Of a DNA stretch of 64,000 nt, positions 39,221-50,049 are shown one piece after another (the first letter of the stretch is position 1; every line of letters starts with the position of its first letter). This DNA comes from Trogon surrucura. Taxonomy: Eukaryota; Chordata; Aves; Trogoniformes; Trogonidae. Both the position numbers and the translations under genes were made by a program. Below the pieces are notes generated by a model. The model was given only the letters and a program-made list of their open reading frames with translations. It was not told the origin of the DNA and ran no database searches. The DNA is taken from positions 3,978,001 through 4,042,000 of the forward strand of contig CM036628.1 of NCBI GenBank assembly GCA_020746105.1, read 5' to 3'.

Positions 39221-42200
39221 TTGTGTTCTGCTGCTACGGGATCAGCCTTGACAGCCACTATCAGGCACTCTTGGGCCACCAGCAAGGAAACTTGTCTTGT
39301 AGCAGCTGCCTGATGGACATCCTCTGTAGGCATCAGGGTTGGGGATGTGACTTGCTTGTCCCCAGGAAGGGGAGGGAGGAGGTGAGGAAAGCCCAGTGCC
39401 AACTCAGCCTGTGTCGGTGACAGCGCGTGGCTCCTACACCAAGGTTCCAGGTGGGGAAGAAAGTTGAAACCTACTTGAGAGGAGGAGGAGGAGGTAGCGC
39501 AGCCAACCAGGTGTTTCCATCCCTCCTGCCTGGTGTGGCACGGCTCAGCCCCATGTTCTCTGACTGTGTCCCAGCTGGCCAGATGCTGCTTTTCAGCCAA
39601 CAGCTGTCCCAGCACCATAACCCATTCCAGCGTGATGGCAGAAACTACAGCGTGCAGGGATGGGCAGGTGGTTTATGTTGGTCTGGGATGGGACCAGCGG
39701 GACTTGGTTCCCACTGCCATGCTGAGCAGGGCCACACACGGGTACTGAATGTCTCTGTGCCCTGGATTGCTGCTGATAGCAGGAAAACCTTTTTTTTTTT
39801 TTCCAAGAAGCTGAAGCTTTGCAAAGCAATTCCAAAAAATGGCAGATTTTTCTTCTTGGCTTTTCTTAGCTTTCCTTTTTTGAGATACTGTTGAAACTTA
39901 AAAACATGATTGAATTCATGCATGCCTTTATTTATTGAGCTATTTATGATGGGCACAGATTTCCCTAAGCCAAAAAGCCCCCTCCCTCCTCCTTCTCCAG
40001 CCTTAGTAATCAGCTTCCTTGAGCTCCAGCCCACGCTAGGCTATTTTCCTCTGTCAAATCCTCCATCATTGGTTAAATTACCTATGTGTGTGTTGGCTTT
40101 ATCTCTTTTTGGTGAAATCTTATAATCGTTCAAGTCTACTTTGCCCAAGTCCCTGTCATCCTCTTAGGTCAGGACATCCTACTTCTCCCCTGGCTGATTC
40201 TGTAAGAGATCTAATTTCAACAAGCTGCTGCTCTCAGGGCTGAAGTCTGTACTCCAGTGCCCGTGATGATCATCTGTGTCCATCAAGGCTCCCAAGTGCT
40301 TTGAAGCTACAATGACTTGCAGATGTTTGGGCTCCTTTGCACATAGATGTTAAATGTTCCCTTCCACCACCACCCCTGTCTGAAACGCTCCCCTTCCACG
40401 TTTGGCTGCCCGTGTTCGCTGCAGCCTACATTCCCCGCACACCTTTTTATGCCACTGTGCTGTTAATGAGCATATCTGGCACGGGCTCTGGTTTGTCACC
40501 AGGGTGCCCCCTCCCACGCTCACGCTGGCAGCTGCCTTCTGACATGTGAAGACATGCTTCACTCAGAGTCTGTCGGGCGAGCCAATCTTAATCTAGGATG
40601 CTCTTTCCTTTTGGCTCCCTACGGAGATCATAGGACCCCATTTAATCCAGCTCCCTGGCAGGGTATGGCTGAGTCATAGGAGTTTTTTTTTTTCTGTTGC
40701 TACATCTAATAGAGCTTTGCTATCAGGAGCAGAACATCAACCCGCTTGGCTGGGAGTTGGCACTGTCACCCAGCAGCTCTCCTTGTCTGGAAGTTGTTTT
40801 GATTCTTTTCTTAGACTTCTCTCTCTCTCTCTGTGTCTTTCTCTCTAAAACATTAATTTCCTCTAATTAGAGCCTCCTTAACAATTCTTTTCCCCCCTCT
40901 CCTCAGTTAATTTCCTCTAATTAGAACCTCCTTAATAATTCTTTTGCTAAATCAATTTCCTCAGTTAGAACCACCCGCCATAATTTCTTTCCACCCTTTC
41001 AAAAGCTGTCGGAGCAGCTAAGCAAATTATGCTTCTGGGTAACCTTTATCTCTTGCTTGGTATTTTAAAAGAAGGATTGTAACAGGTTAGACAGGCACAA
41101 TTTCCCCTTCCAGAGCTATGCTGGTCTGACCCCATTAGGTTATACTTAGCTGCGTGTTGTACTATTGTATACTTAATTAGGCGCTCTAGCTGTTCCTCTG
41201 GAACCAAGGTAAGGTTGCATTTATGAATGAATTAAACATGACACTTCATTATTCAGATCAGATTTAACAGTGTCAAAATCCATCTTTACAGCAGACCACA
41301 TTGCTCTCAAAGAATACGTAAAACCTCCTGCCCCCGTTAGCTGTCCTACGAGCCTCCCGTTCCTAACTTTTTCTCTGCAGCCACGCCAGCTTTCTTCTTG
41401 TGATAAGCCTTTTAAGTACAAATTGTTTCTAAAGCATGATGTTTTTTAAAATAAGATTTTTTGTGTGTGTGCTTGTAATTTATAAGTAACTAACTGTTAA
41501 TGGCACATCACTTTTCGCAGTCATGCTGTTGGGTCACATTAGCACTTGGTGTAAGTGGAGAGGCAGCTGATTTACACATTATGGACCTTGGGCCTGAGCC
41601 TCCTTTCCTACATTAGGCAGTTTCCTCCCAGCTGAGACTGTATTATGTATTTATCCCTTTAAGATGGACCATAAGGAACCATCTTGCTATGTCTGACCTC
41701 CCTGAAACCTACCACAGACGACTCGCTCCGTAATTTCGGGAAGAAAAGCGTTGGTGGCAACTGGGAGGAGCCACACAGTTTTAGTTAAGTCTTTTTTTTT
41801 TAAAAAAAATGTAATTGTGAAAAAAAAATGAAGGAAATGTATTTGAGCTGCAGGAGTGCCCTCTCCTCACCACTGCACAGTGGATGCAGCACTGTCAACT
41901 GATTGTGTTCCCTTTTCTAGTGCCCCTTTCTCAGGTTAGCACCTACTACCAAGCACAGATCTCATGGTTTCAGCGACGGTTGCTGTTGTACCGCGATGAT
42001 GCGTGGTACAACAGAGCAAAGCTCACATGAGACAGGCCAGAGAAAACTACCTCACAACAGGCTCATGAGACTGTTTCTGGTCTTTGTAGCGTAATGAATT
42101 CGTCCCTCTTTTGGCTACATCCAACGCAAGCTGCAAACCTGCTCAAAGTCCTGACCACAAGGTGGAATGCCGCCATGACCCTGGAGAGTCTGCTCTGGTA

Positions 42201-42958
42201 AGGCAGATGGGCCCTTCAAACTCGTGATGTGTTTTTTAGCACCATCTGATGAGAACCAACGATGCCTCAGTGGGCGGATACCACTTGGTACAAGTGGAGT
42301 GACCCATGAGGAACGCTCCTCAGATATTCTACGGGGAGCTGGTGGAGGCCTGCAGCTACTCCATCCTGTCAGTACCACTGTCAGCTTTCTGGGCAGGTTT
42401 AAAAACATTTTAGCCTAGCCCATCTAGTCTGGTAAAGCTGTACCACTGCCTTCTGTCACACTTCTTTCCTTCTGACTTTCCCAAGCCTCTAGCACTCCAC
42501 AAAGTATGTTCTGGTGGAAGTGGTGCAGAAGTTTCAAGACCTACTTTACTTCCTTTGGAGTTGTAATAACTATGCAGAAAACTCCATTTGCCATCACTTC
42601 CCATGGAATTTTGGAGTGGGACTGGATGGAAAAATGAGATGCATTCAGGTTTTTGTTTTTGACAAAATCCCAAATGTTTGAGATGGGAATAGGATGGGCT
42701 TGGGCAATCTTACAAGGAGTAAAATGCTGGTGGTGCAGGAGAGGGGGTTATCTGGGAAGGGTAGATTCTCTAAAAAGATATGTTAGAAGGCTAAAAAAAA
42801 GCTGTCTGGTTCTTCTCAGAGGAGATGAGAGAGCAGGAAGAGGGAATCACCAGGCTGGATTGTTCAGATCGACAGTCGACTAAAACGGAAGAGATGCTGT
42901 TCTCTGTGCTCCTCAAGAAGCTGGTCTCCAGTCCGTTCCGGCTGAGGACAAAGAATGG
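39221..42958. other. Region between the LNX-like copy and GABRG4; includes the GABRG4 3' UTR of unknown length
   Basis: The 3' UTR of the minus-strand GABRG4 mRNA starts at 42958, but no clear AATAAA is visible on that strand down to about 41400. The 97-codon minus frame at 42408-42115 is unsupported. The tandem array at 40852-40990 and a CT run at 40821-40832 are the only structured parts. Confidence 0.55.
40852..40990. repeat. Imperfect AT-rich tandem array, three units
   Basis: TTAATTTCCTCTAATTAGAG is followed by CCTCCTTAACAATTCTTTT, repeated about 52 bp later with two or three changes. A third, more diverged unit starts at about 40950 (TCAATTTCCTCAGTTAGAAC). Each of the first two units holds a TAATTAG core of the kind bound by homeodomain proteins; regulatory use is speculative. 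Confidence 0.8.
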
Positions 42959-43252
42959 CTAGAGATAGAGATAGGCAATCCAGTAGACAATATTGAAGAG
43001 CAGGAAGGCAGTGGGGAAGAAGACGCGAGAGTAGGAGTCCAGGCGGGAGATGTGAATGCGGACCCTCCCCTCCCGCCACATCCCTGTCTGACAGTCCTCA
43101 ATGCAGCAGAAGAACCTCTCGCATTCCTTTCCTTCCAGGCATGGGGAGCCAGGGTCGTCATCCTCATCCTCCTCTATCTCTGCAGGCCAGTGCATGATGT
43201 TGTTGATGTTGATGGTGGTGAAGGATGGCATCACCTGTGCACCGGCCGGCGG
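42959..43252 (-). CDS. GABRG4: GABRG4 exon 9: intracellular loop, TM4, C-terminus and stop
   Basis: This is the terminal coding exon: acceptor CATTACAG|CC, stop TAG at 42961-42959. It starts PPAGAQVMPSFTTININNIM, then an acidic run EIEEDEDDD, the cysteine cluster CERFFCCIEDC (in gamma-2 the equivalent cysteines are palmitoylation sites), and LDSYSRVFFPTAFLLFNIV leading to the terminal YWIAYLYL of TM4. The large cytoplasmic loop is much shorter than in gamma-2 or gamma-3, which favours gamma-4. A second AG 18 nt inside the exon (GCACAG|GTG) would keep frame and drop PPAGAQ. The 3' UTR continues below 42959. No AATAAA was found on the minus strand within about 1.5 kb. Confidence 0.94.
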   Translation of the reverse strand, partial: PPAGAQVMPSFTTININNIMHWPAEIEEDEDDDPGSPCLEGKECERFFCCIEDCQTGMWREGRVRIHISRLDSYSRVFFPTAFLLFNIVYWIAYLYL

Positions 43253-43965
43253 CTGTAATGAAAAGGGGTAGGTGGATTAAAAGGAAGGAAAAGGCAAGAA
43301 AATGTGTTCTAGACACCAAACCCCATCCAGTTGGCAGTAGATCAGTTCATAGCAGAGGTGCAGTTCAATGGAGAGGGATGACTCGTCATCCCCCATCTCT
43401 ACTTCTGGTTGTAAATCACTGCCTTGGCATACTGTGGAGCCTGGCAGCTCCCTGCATGACTGTGAGTTATCTTCCTGGCACCCTAGGGCACAGCCTCAGC
43501 CAGCAAAGATCCAACTGCTCTGATGCCCCATTTCTGCCCTAAATAGTCAGTGCAGAAGCAGGACCTGTTTGGTTTCAGCTGTGCTAGTCTCTTCCCTCAT
43601 TCCCCTGAGCTCAGCTGTCTCTGAAGACACAGCACACAGTCCAGATGTGTCTTCTGGTTGCCGTCAGTTGCTGGAAAAAAGCTGGGGAAAGAAGGCTGTG
43701 TGTGACTCAGCCTCTCAGCCCAGAAGTTGATCATCAGTCTCATGGAAGAGCTCTCTCCACCCGTGAGGGGAAATGTGGCTAGTGCAGAGGAGATCTGTCT
43801 TTTTTGGTTTCTGTTCTGTCTCGAATCAGAGGCCTGTTTCAGCTGATGTGTTAGAAGTACCTACTTGGACAGATCTCAAGAGGATGATGATGACTCTGGG
43901 TTCCCTACCCCTTACATTCAGGAGGTGTTCCAACGGACAGACCACAAAAGAAAGTAGGTTTCTTC

Positions 43966-44012
43966 ATCTCTGTGACCTAAGATATCTCTGTGACTTAAGA
44001 TATCTCTGTAAT
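43966..44012. repeat. 18-bp tandem repeat, 2.6 units, in GABRG4 intron
   Basis: ATCTCTGTGACCTAAGAT, then ATCTCTGTGACTTAAGAT, then a partial ATCTCTGTAAT. It lies about 140 bp into the intron after exon 8. Confidence 0.9.
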
Positions 44013-44148
44013 CCACAGAGACCAGAACAGTACAGGTGGAAGACCCTGGATATGGATCACCCTGTCTTAAAGCTGATATTTACATTTGGTCATGTGAGTC
44101 TGTACTAAGCCCTCCAGCAATTCTGAAGAGAGCACCCCTTCGACCTAC

Positions 44149-44351
44149 CAGCCTGGCTTTCCTGTTGTTGTGCTCGAGTGGTTTCTTGTTTCCCACCAGG
44201 TAGTTGAGTGTAGCGTACTCCATGAGAGCTGCAAAGACGAAGATGAAGCACACAGAGACAAATAGGTCCATGGCTGTGATATAGGAAACACGAGGAAGGT
44301 GCTTGCGGGAGATGGTGCTCAGGGTGGTCATTGTTAGCACAGTTGTGATAC
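44149..44351 (-). CDS. GABRG4: GABRG4 exon 8: TM2 pore helix, TM3 and start of the intracellular loop
   Basis: This 203-nt exon has acceptor TCTCTCTTAG|GT and donor AGGCTG|GTAGGT. It encodes [20 protein letters not shown], the TM2 pore helix and TM2-TM3 linker, then [19 protein letters not shown] into TM3 and [10 protein letters not shown] at the loop start. The TTVLTMTT stretch is the chloride-channel pore signature. The linker reads RKHLPRVSY where gamma-2 has RKSLPKVSY, so the lysine tied to human gamma-2 epilepsy is replaced by the conservative arginine. The exon ends on a complete codon (phase 0) after a short basic stretch NNRKARL. Confidence 0.95.
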
Positions 44352-44888
44352 CTAAGAGAGAAAAGAGCTGGTTTAAGTAATGAACAGGAGCACTTCTGTC
44401 TTCTTCATGTATCCAGCCCCCAAAACATTCTCATTTCCCCTCTCCTGTGGGGCAGAAATTCCTGCCTGGTCCTATTTTTGCTCTGCTCAGCCAGATTCTG
44501 GTCTTGAGCTGCCCTCTGACAGTGCTGTACAGACAAAGAGTGGTTCAAGACCCAGGTGTCACAGAGGCCATAGAGGTGGACTGGTAAAGGAACGAGGACT
44601 CTGCTTAAAGCTGTACATGGAAACAACTGCTTGGATGATGGGAGAAGAGTCCAAAGGCAGGACATGCTGAGAGGCAGTGATACTGGCTGGATGGATTTGA
44701 GCAGGCAATGGTTGAATTGGGAATCAGTCGGTGATGTCCGTCTGAGTCAGCAATAAGCATGGCAATGTCTCAGATGACACAGGACTGCTATTTCTGTCTG
44801 ATGTAAACCAGAGCTGCAATGCAAAGGTCTCTATTCTTGTTCTCCCTTTGTCTCTGATTGATGAATCCAGCCCAGTGCAGAATTCATA

Positions 44889-45370
44889 GGACTACAGAAC
44901 AGTTTGGGTTGGAAGGCACATTTAAAGGTCATGCAGCCCAACCCCCCTCTGCAATAAGCCTTCCTTGCCAGGTTTCTTACACCTGGCGATTAAGAGCTCT
45001 TGCACTCTTTGGGAAGCATCCTTAAACATCTGCCAGCTCTGTTCTGCTCCCTCATCCCTGAGAGCAGTTTCCCAGGGGGTCCTATTGACTAACTCCTTGA
45101 AGAGACGGAAGTTTTCTGTTCTAAAATTCAGGTTCTTCGCCTGACCTGTATTCCTCAGGACTGCAAACTCCACCAGTGCATGATCACTGCAGCCCAGGCT
45201 GCCTCCAGTCTTGATGTCACCAGTTAGCTCACTTGTCTTGGTGACTATCAAGTCCAGTATCGCGTTCCTTCTGTCTGTTATGTGGCCTCAGAAGTTATCC
45301 TTGGTGCACCCCAGGAGTCTCTTGAATCGCCTGCAGCTCGTCTGCAGCACACGTCAGGGTGGTGATCTCA
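44889..45370 (-). mobile_element. CR1 fragment: endonuclease-end sequence joined to 3' tail, in GABRG4 intron
   Basis: The minus-strand frame 45251-44922 encodes GGSLGCSDHALVEFAVL, then TPWETALRDEGAEQSWQMF, the C-terminal endonuclease and linker part of CR1 ORF2. It is followed at 44990-44889 by sequence resembling the CR1 3' end (CTTTAAATGTGCCTTCCAACCC, reading minus). The whole reverse transcriptase is absent. It lies between exons 8 and 7 in the sense orientation of the gene. Confidence 0.85.
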
Positions 45371-46750
45371 TCCACTGCTTTTTATGATATGGAGGAGAAG
45401 CAGGAACTCCACCTGTTCCTCCTTCTCTAGCATTCGTCTAAATTCACCTGCCACTCTTTCCTGGGGTCAGTGGCTCCGGGTGGGAGCATGGGAAGAGATT
45501 TTCTTTTTTCCCTCCTGTATTTGCATTAGCAGATGTGATGTGACTTCCCATACATTTGAAATGCCAACGGAACCGGTCAGGTTTGTATCTCCCTAATGTA
45601 GGCTGGCGGGCTTGAAATGAACTGGGGATCATTTGTATTAAATACAACAGAGGCTGCTGGAGAGAATACATTACTCTTGATGTGCTGAGGTCTCTTCCCA
45701 CAGAGAGGGGCCCCCCTCCTGGGGAAACTTGCCTTTGTTTTTGAGACAGCCACCTTAGTCGTGTCAGCTGCGCAGAACATTTTGCCTCTTGCTGTTCATT
45801 CCTTTCCCAGTCACAGACTACGGTGTGCCTTCATATCCCCGCTTCCATTGGAAATGACACCCCACTCCTCCTCCTGCTCTCTCCATGCGCACCGGAGAAA
45901 TTGATTTTGATAGGGAAGTGGGGAGAGATGGTCAGAATGGACGGGTTCTGAAAAGCCCTGCCTGATGCTGATGGCCTCTCCCTCTCCACCAAGTCCTGCA
46001 GCCAGAACCGGGAACACCACCTCCAATTAACGGGAAAGTCAGTGGGACTGATGGGTAAGACAGCGCTGGAAAGCAGAGCTTGATGCAAAATGCAGATACA
46101 GCCAAAGTGCATTAAAGACTTGTAAAGACCTCTCTAGGATTCAATCAACATAAATCTTTTCCTGCCTCAAAGAGCCACTGCAGGTTGCTAGGAAAATCTA
46201 ATCCATAGGCACAGCTGTTGTCACATTCTGGATTTCCCCCACGGTGTGGCTGACAGAAAAAGGCTGTACCTACAGGGCTTCCACATCCTACCAGAGCTTG
46301 GGATTCCATGGATACAGCCAAGCAACCTTGCCGTTACCCCACAACCTTCGTGTCCTACACTGAGCCCTTGAAAAATGATGAGGAAATGAGGAATACATGC
46401 ATGTGAGAGAAGCCCTTTGGCCACCACTGCAGTGCCACAGCTCACCTCTTCCCTCTCCCTTTCAGTGCAGAACACCACATTATCAACTTGGAAAAGGCTG
46501 TATTTTGGTCTCAGAGCAAGATATGAGTGCTGTGGTACCCTGAAATAATCCAGTAGGCAAAGCCAGCCCAGTTGGAGATTCAGTTGAGCTTGACGATAGT
46601 GTTACAAACAGAAAGACAGAGGAGTGGACTATCGTCCAGTAAGCAGAACAGTGCCAGAAAATGACAACATGCTGTAGTAGATTTTGTACTCTGACACTGC
46701 CAGTCTGTTAACAGAACTTCAGAGTTCCACAAGCATCAGACATCCAACAA

Positions 46751-46790
46751 CACCTCTTACCCAAAGATGTCCTGTCTTACCCAGAGATGT
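46751..46790 (-). repeat. 20-bp tandem duplication spanning the exon 7 splice donor
   Basis: Reading the minus strand, ACATCTCTGGGTAAGACAGG is followed directly by ACATCTTTGGGTAAGAGGTG. The first 15 bases differ at one position only. The first copy contains the true exon-intron junction, and the second supplies an equally good-looking donor 20 nt downstream. Confidence 0.95.
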
Positions 46791-46933
46791 CCTAGCTGGT
46801 GTAGAGTCTCTCTTGATCCAGAAGGAAACCCAGGAAAGAACCACAGTCAGGATGCAGGGAATGTACGTCTGAATGGCAAAATAGCCCATACGTCTACTTA
46901 GGTCAAAAGAAACTGTCATCACCATGTACTCCC
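46781..46933 (-). CDS. GABRG4: GABRG4 exon 7: TM1 and start of TM2
   Basis: This 153-nt exon has acceptor TTTTCCTAG|GG and donor CTGG|GTAAGAC. It encodes [18 protein letters not shown], then the TM1 helix from [10 protein letters not shown] to VSFWI, the short cytoplasmic TM1-TM2 linker and the TM2 entry PARTSLG. The YIPC(I/T)L proline and cysteine of TM1 and PARTSLG at the channel mouth are hallmarks of the anion-selective family. The donor is unusual: the 20 bases ending the exon and starting the intron are repeated nearly exactly just downstream at 46770-46751 with a second GGGTAAG. Use of that second donor would shift the frame (see findings). Confidence 0.96.
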
Positions 46934-47039
46934 CTAGGAAAATGCAACAGAGAGATTGGAGTCAACGTGTGGCTTCCTAAAACACAAAAATCAGCAAAGT
47001 TTCAGAGCTTGGAGTGTTTCTGATGGGATTTTCTTGCTG

Positions 47040-47265
47040 TTTTAAGTGCCTGGCCAGCTGGTTTTGTGGCTGCCCAGATTGTTAGCTTCATGGACACCTG
47101 TGTAGCTGGCTGAGTAGGTTTCATGACCCACTGACATTGTGGCTGGGTTGCTGGTTTTGTGGCTAGTGGGCTCTGTGGCTAACTGGATGGCTCTGTAGCT
47201 GTCTGACTCAATGTCTTTGTGACTAACTTAAGACTTTGTAGTTGCTCTGTCTGGATAAGCTTCAG
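47040..47265. repeat. Degenerate minisatellite in GABRG4 intron
   Basis: The motif (C)TGG-TTTTGTGGCT recurs with variation: GGCCAGCTGGTTTTGTGGCT, GGGTTGCTGGTTTTGTGGCT, GGGCTCTGTGGCTAACTGG, GGATGGCTCTGTAGCTGTCT, then GTCTTTGTGACTAACTTAAG and GACTTTGTAGTTGCTCTGTC. Units of roughly 16-24 bp have drifted too far for clean boundaries. It lies between exons 7 and 6. Confidence 0.65.
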
Positions 47266-48336
47266 GGCCGAGAGTATTCAGCTGATTGCTGCAAGGCTTT
47301 CTTTTCTGTAGAAGCTATTTAGCTGTAACAGGCTGCATGGCTTGGCTTGCTAACTCACTACCTGAGTTGTGACAAAAGGAGGTGTCCTTCAATCACTTCT
47401 GCTGAGACCCCTGGAAAAGGCACTGTACATCCTAATTGCTCATTTGGTGTCTTACAGCTGAGGTTCTTCCTCTTTTTCGGAGGCTCCTAGTGAGTACTGG
47501 AAGAAAGCCACCTGACAGTTCTAGGGTTAAGATGGAGCTTGCAAGCAATTACCAAAAAAAAAAAAAGAAAAAAAAAAAGAAAAATTACAAATGTCAGACG
47601 GCCACTGGTGCATTCAAGACACTTTCACTGCACCACTTCTTGTCCTGGTTTGTGCTGCCTTTCTAGCCTCATTAGAGGCTGGCTGCTGGTGTTGGCAACA
47701 GCAGCTTTCTGCAGTGTGGGGGAAGCACTGTCTGAACTTGCTGCTTCAGAGGGCTTAAAATATGAGCTCACCCCACCTGCAGGAATGCAACGAGGCTTTC
47801 CTGAGTTGTCTGTGGCAAGGAAAGGGGATGTGAGCTATTTCGAGGACCTGAAGGGCCTCCAGTGTTTCTTCACACGTGCAGCCTTGTTCCTGTCTCCTGA
47901 AGTGTAATTCAGGTGTTCATCAGCCCCACACAACTTTATAGATGGAAAGATTGAGACCTGTGAGTTCTGATCTCCACACCGCAGTTCCAATCACAAACAT
48001 CACCCAGGGATCACACACAGTGCACCTACTGAAGTGAGAGGGGATGGGATCTGCACTACATCTCCTCTCCCTCTTGACCCTTCAGTTAGGGACAGCTTCA
48101 TTCACATCAGCATTGCCATCTCACAGTTCACAGATGTCACCGGTTCTGGCCATCTGCTTTGTCCTCTCCTTGTCCTTCATCTCCATCACTTCTGCTGGTC
48201 CATCTCTTCACTCTTATTTCTCTAACTGTGCTGTTGTGACCTTCCTTTCCCACTACTGTGGAGCTGGTGACTCCTTTGCCTCCCAAGAAGTCTCCCACAC
48301 ACTGCTGTTTCTGTGGGCTCTCTCCCTTTGCCTCAC

Positions 48337-48474
48337 CTGCCCCAGTCCTGAGAACTTCTGAGGTGTTCCTCAGCCCTGTGAAGTCAAACTGGTAGAGCCT
48401 CCAGGTGCGCTGGTCGGAGACCTCAATGGAGTAGCGCCTCCAGCGATAGACAATCTCCTCACGTGGGTAACCAT
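48337..48474 (-). CDS. GABRG4: GABRG4 exon 6: extracellular C-terminal strands before TM1
   Basis: This 138-nt exon has acceptor TTTTCCTAG|AT and donor GCAG|GTGAGG. The leading AT completes a tyrosine codon, giving [19 protein letters not shown] and then [20 protein letters not shown], the loop F to pre-TM1 strands of gamma subunits. NTS is a potential N-glycosylation sequon at the position conserved as RNTT/RNTS in the family. The exon ends one base into a glycine codon (TGAG-EYMVM across the junction). Its length equals the conserved 138-nt exon of the family. A CR1 repeat at 48713-49015 sits in the intron before this exon, in the same orientation as the gene. Confidence 0.95.
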
Positions 48475-48712
48475 CTAGGAAAAGAGGCAAGGAGGTCAAT
48501 GAAAGTGTATGTCATGTGCCTCCACCTCCTCCACCACCCTGACCGAAAAGGCATTGGGATATTACTCGAGCTATTTTGTAAACATGAAGCTTCCAGGCAG
48601 ATATTTCTGATGCTTTTTGTTTAGATTCCCTTAGGCATCCCTGCATGTGGTGGGAGAAGGGACAGTATCTCCCGTTGTGGGCCACTTCAAACTCTAGGGA
48701 TGGGAAAAATCG

Positions 48713-49015
48713 CAGAATCATAGAATCATAGAACAGTTTTGGCTAGAAGAGACCTTCAAGACCATCCTGTCAACATCACTAAACCGTGTTCTTCAAGGCA
48801 ACATCGACCCTTCTCTTAAACACCTCCAGGGATGGTGACTCAACCCCCTCCCTGGGCAGCCTGTTCCGATGGCTGACAACCCTTTTGGTAAAGAAATTCT
48901 TCCTAATATCTAACCTGAACCTCCCCTGGCGCAACTTAAGGCCATTTCCCCTCGTCCTATCACTTGCCACTAGGGAGAACAGACCAACCCCTGCTTTGAC
49001 TGTCTCTGTACCTTT
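48713..49015 (-). mobile_element. CR1 LINE 3' fragment in GABRG4 intron
   Basis: The tail AGAATCATAGAATCATAGAA at 48713 starts a reverse-oriented CR1 3' end, including CACCTCCAGGGATGGTGACT, GGGCAGCCTGTTCCGATG and AAATTCTTCCTAATATCTAA. It lies between exons 6 and 5. Confidence 0.94.
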
Positions 49016-49966
49016 TGCCCCTGGAGCTGGTCTATGTATGGAACAGAAGGGGTGCATCCTCCACAGAGGAGGAGATCTGTCTCCTGCAGGTTGGGTCATG
49101 GCTTCTCCTGGCTCTGACTTTCCCAACAAAGAAATAAGCCTACTGTAAAGCAGCGACCTCAACATCTACGAGAGGGTTCCGTGGAGGAGGGAAGGAGCAG
49201 GAGCTTGGCAGCTAACAAAAAGTGTGTTTCTAATTACCAAGCGTGCATGGCACGTACTGTTAATTAGCAAAGAATGAGAGATGGTGGCAGATGAGGGGAT
49301 GGTATCTACTCAGCATGTTGCCTCCCTTGGAAGCACCTCAGAGCCATGTGAGCTGCATCTCTTCAGTGGCAGGGGAAGCAGGAGAGGTGAACCCGAGCTA
49401 AGATGACTAAATCAGATTTCCAACCAACGCATGAAGACAGGAGTCTCTGAAAAATTACCAGTGGAGATGTGCCAACACCAACAGCCCTCTGCTGATGAAA
49501 ATGGACAAGCTGGTACTGAGAGGGTAGCTCTGAGTACCCCCCTTTGAGGTGGTCTTGGGTGCAGAAAGTTGGTCCATCTCTGGGCTGAGCCTGGAAAGTC
49601 AAGCTGATCCCTCAGAGATTGGGAGAAGGGGGAAGATGCAAGGGAGGACGGGTGCCATTTGCCTGCCAGCTGAAGGAGTATGTTCTGTCCAGAGTGGCCA
49701 GGAGGTTATTGAAATAATCACCTCCAACCATCCACCCAAATTCAAGAGAAACTCAGAGGTGCTGTGAATCTGTACATGAAGACCTCTGCTAGCCCAGAAG
49801 CTGGAGGATGCTTCAGGGCGTGATGGGCAATGGCCCAGGAAAAGAGTCATAGAGATTAGGGGAAAATTGTAGCTAAAAGGGAGGATGGTCTACCCAGAAC
49901 TGTTCTACTCTACTGAGGTTTCTCTACTTGCCTTCTAAAACTATTTTTTAAAAGATGTATACTTAC

Positions 49967-50049
49967 AACTGGAAAAAACCAAAGGGCAGGAGTGAGTGTC
50001 CATTGGGAAATTCTGCAGCTGGAGCAGACATTCAGCCTCGATCGTCAGC
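49967..50049 (-). CDS. GABRG4: GABRG4 exon 5: Cys-loop
   Basis: This 83-nt exon was too short to be called as its own open frame and was found by reading the minus strand. Acceptor CTCTCTCAG|G, donor AGTT|GTAAGTA. It encodes [20 protein letters not shown] followed by CPLVFSS. The two cysteines are 13 residues apart, which is the invariant Cys-loop spacing of pentameric ligand-gated channels; this disulphide loop couples binding to gating. FPMD is conserved. The residue after it is Thr, where gamma-2 and gamma-3 have Glu, a small lineage difference. The first base completes the arginine codon from exon 4, and the last base starts a tyrosine codon finished in exon 6. Confidence 0.95.

Noticed and set aside
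39058-39618. 186-codon minus-strand frame overlapping the LNX-like copy
   Set aside because: It is one frame off from the LNX-like reading. Its LNX-overlapping part is a shadow, and the remainder has no support.
42115-42408. 97-codon minus-strand frame below the GABRG4 stop
   Set aside because: It lies in the expected 3' UTR or flank and has no similarity I can name; a separate exon was not supported.
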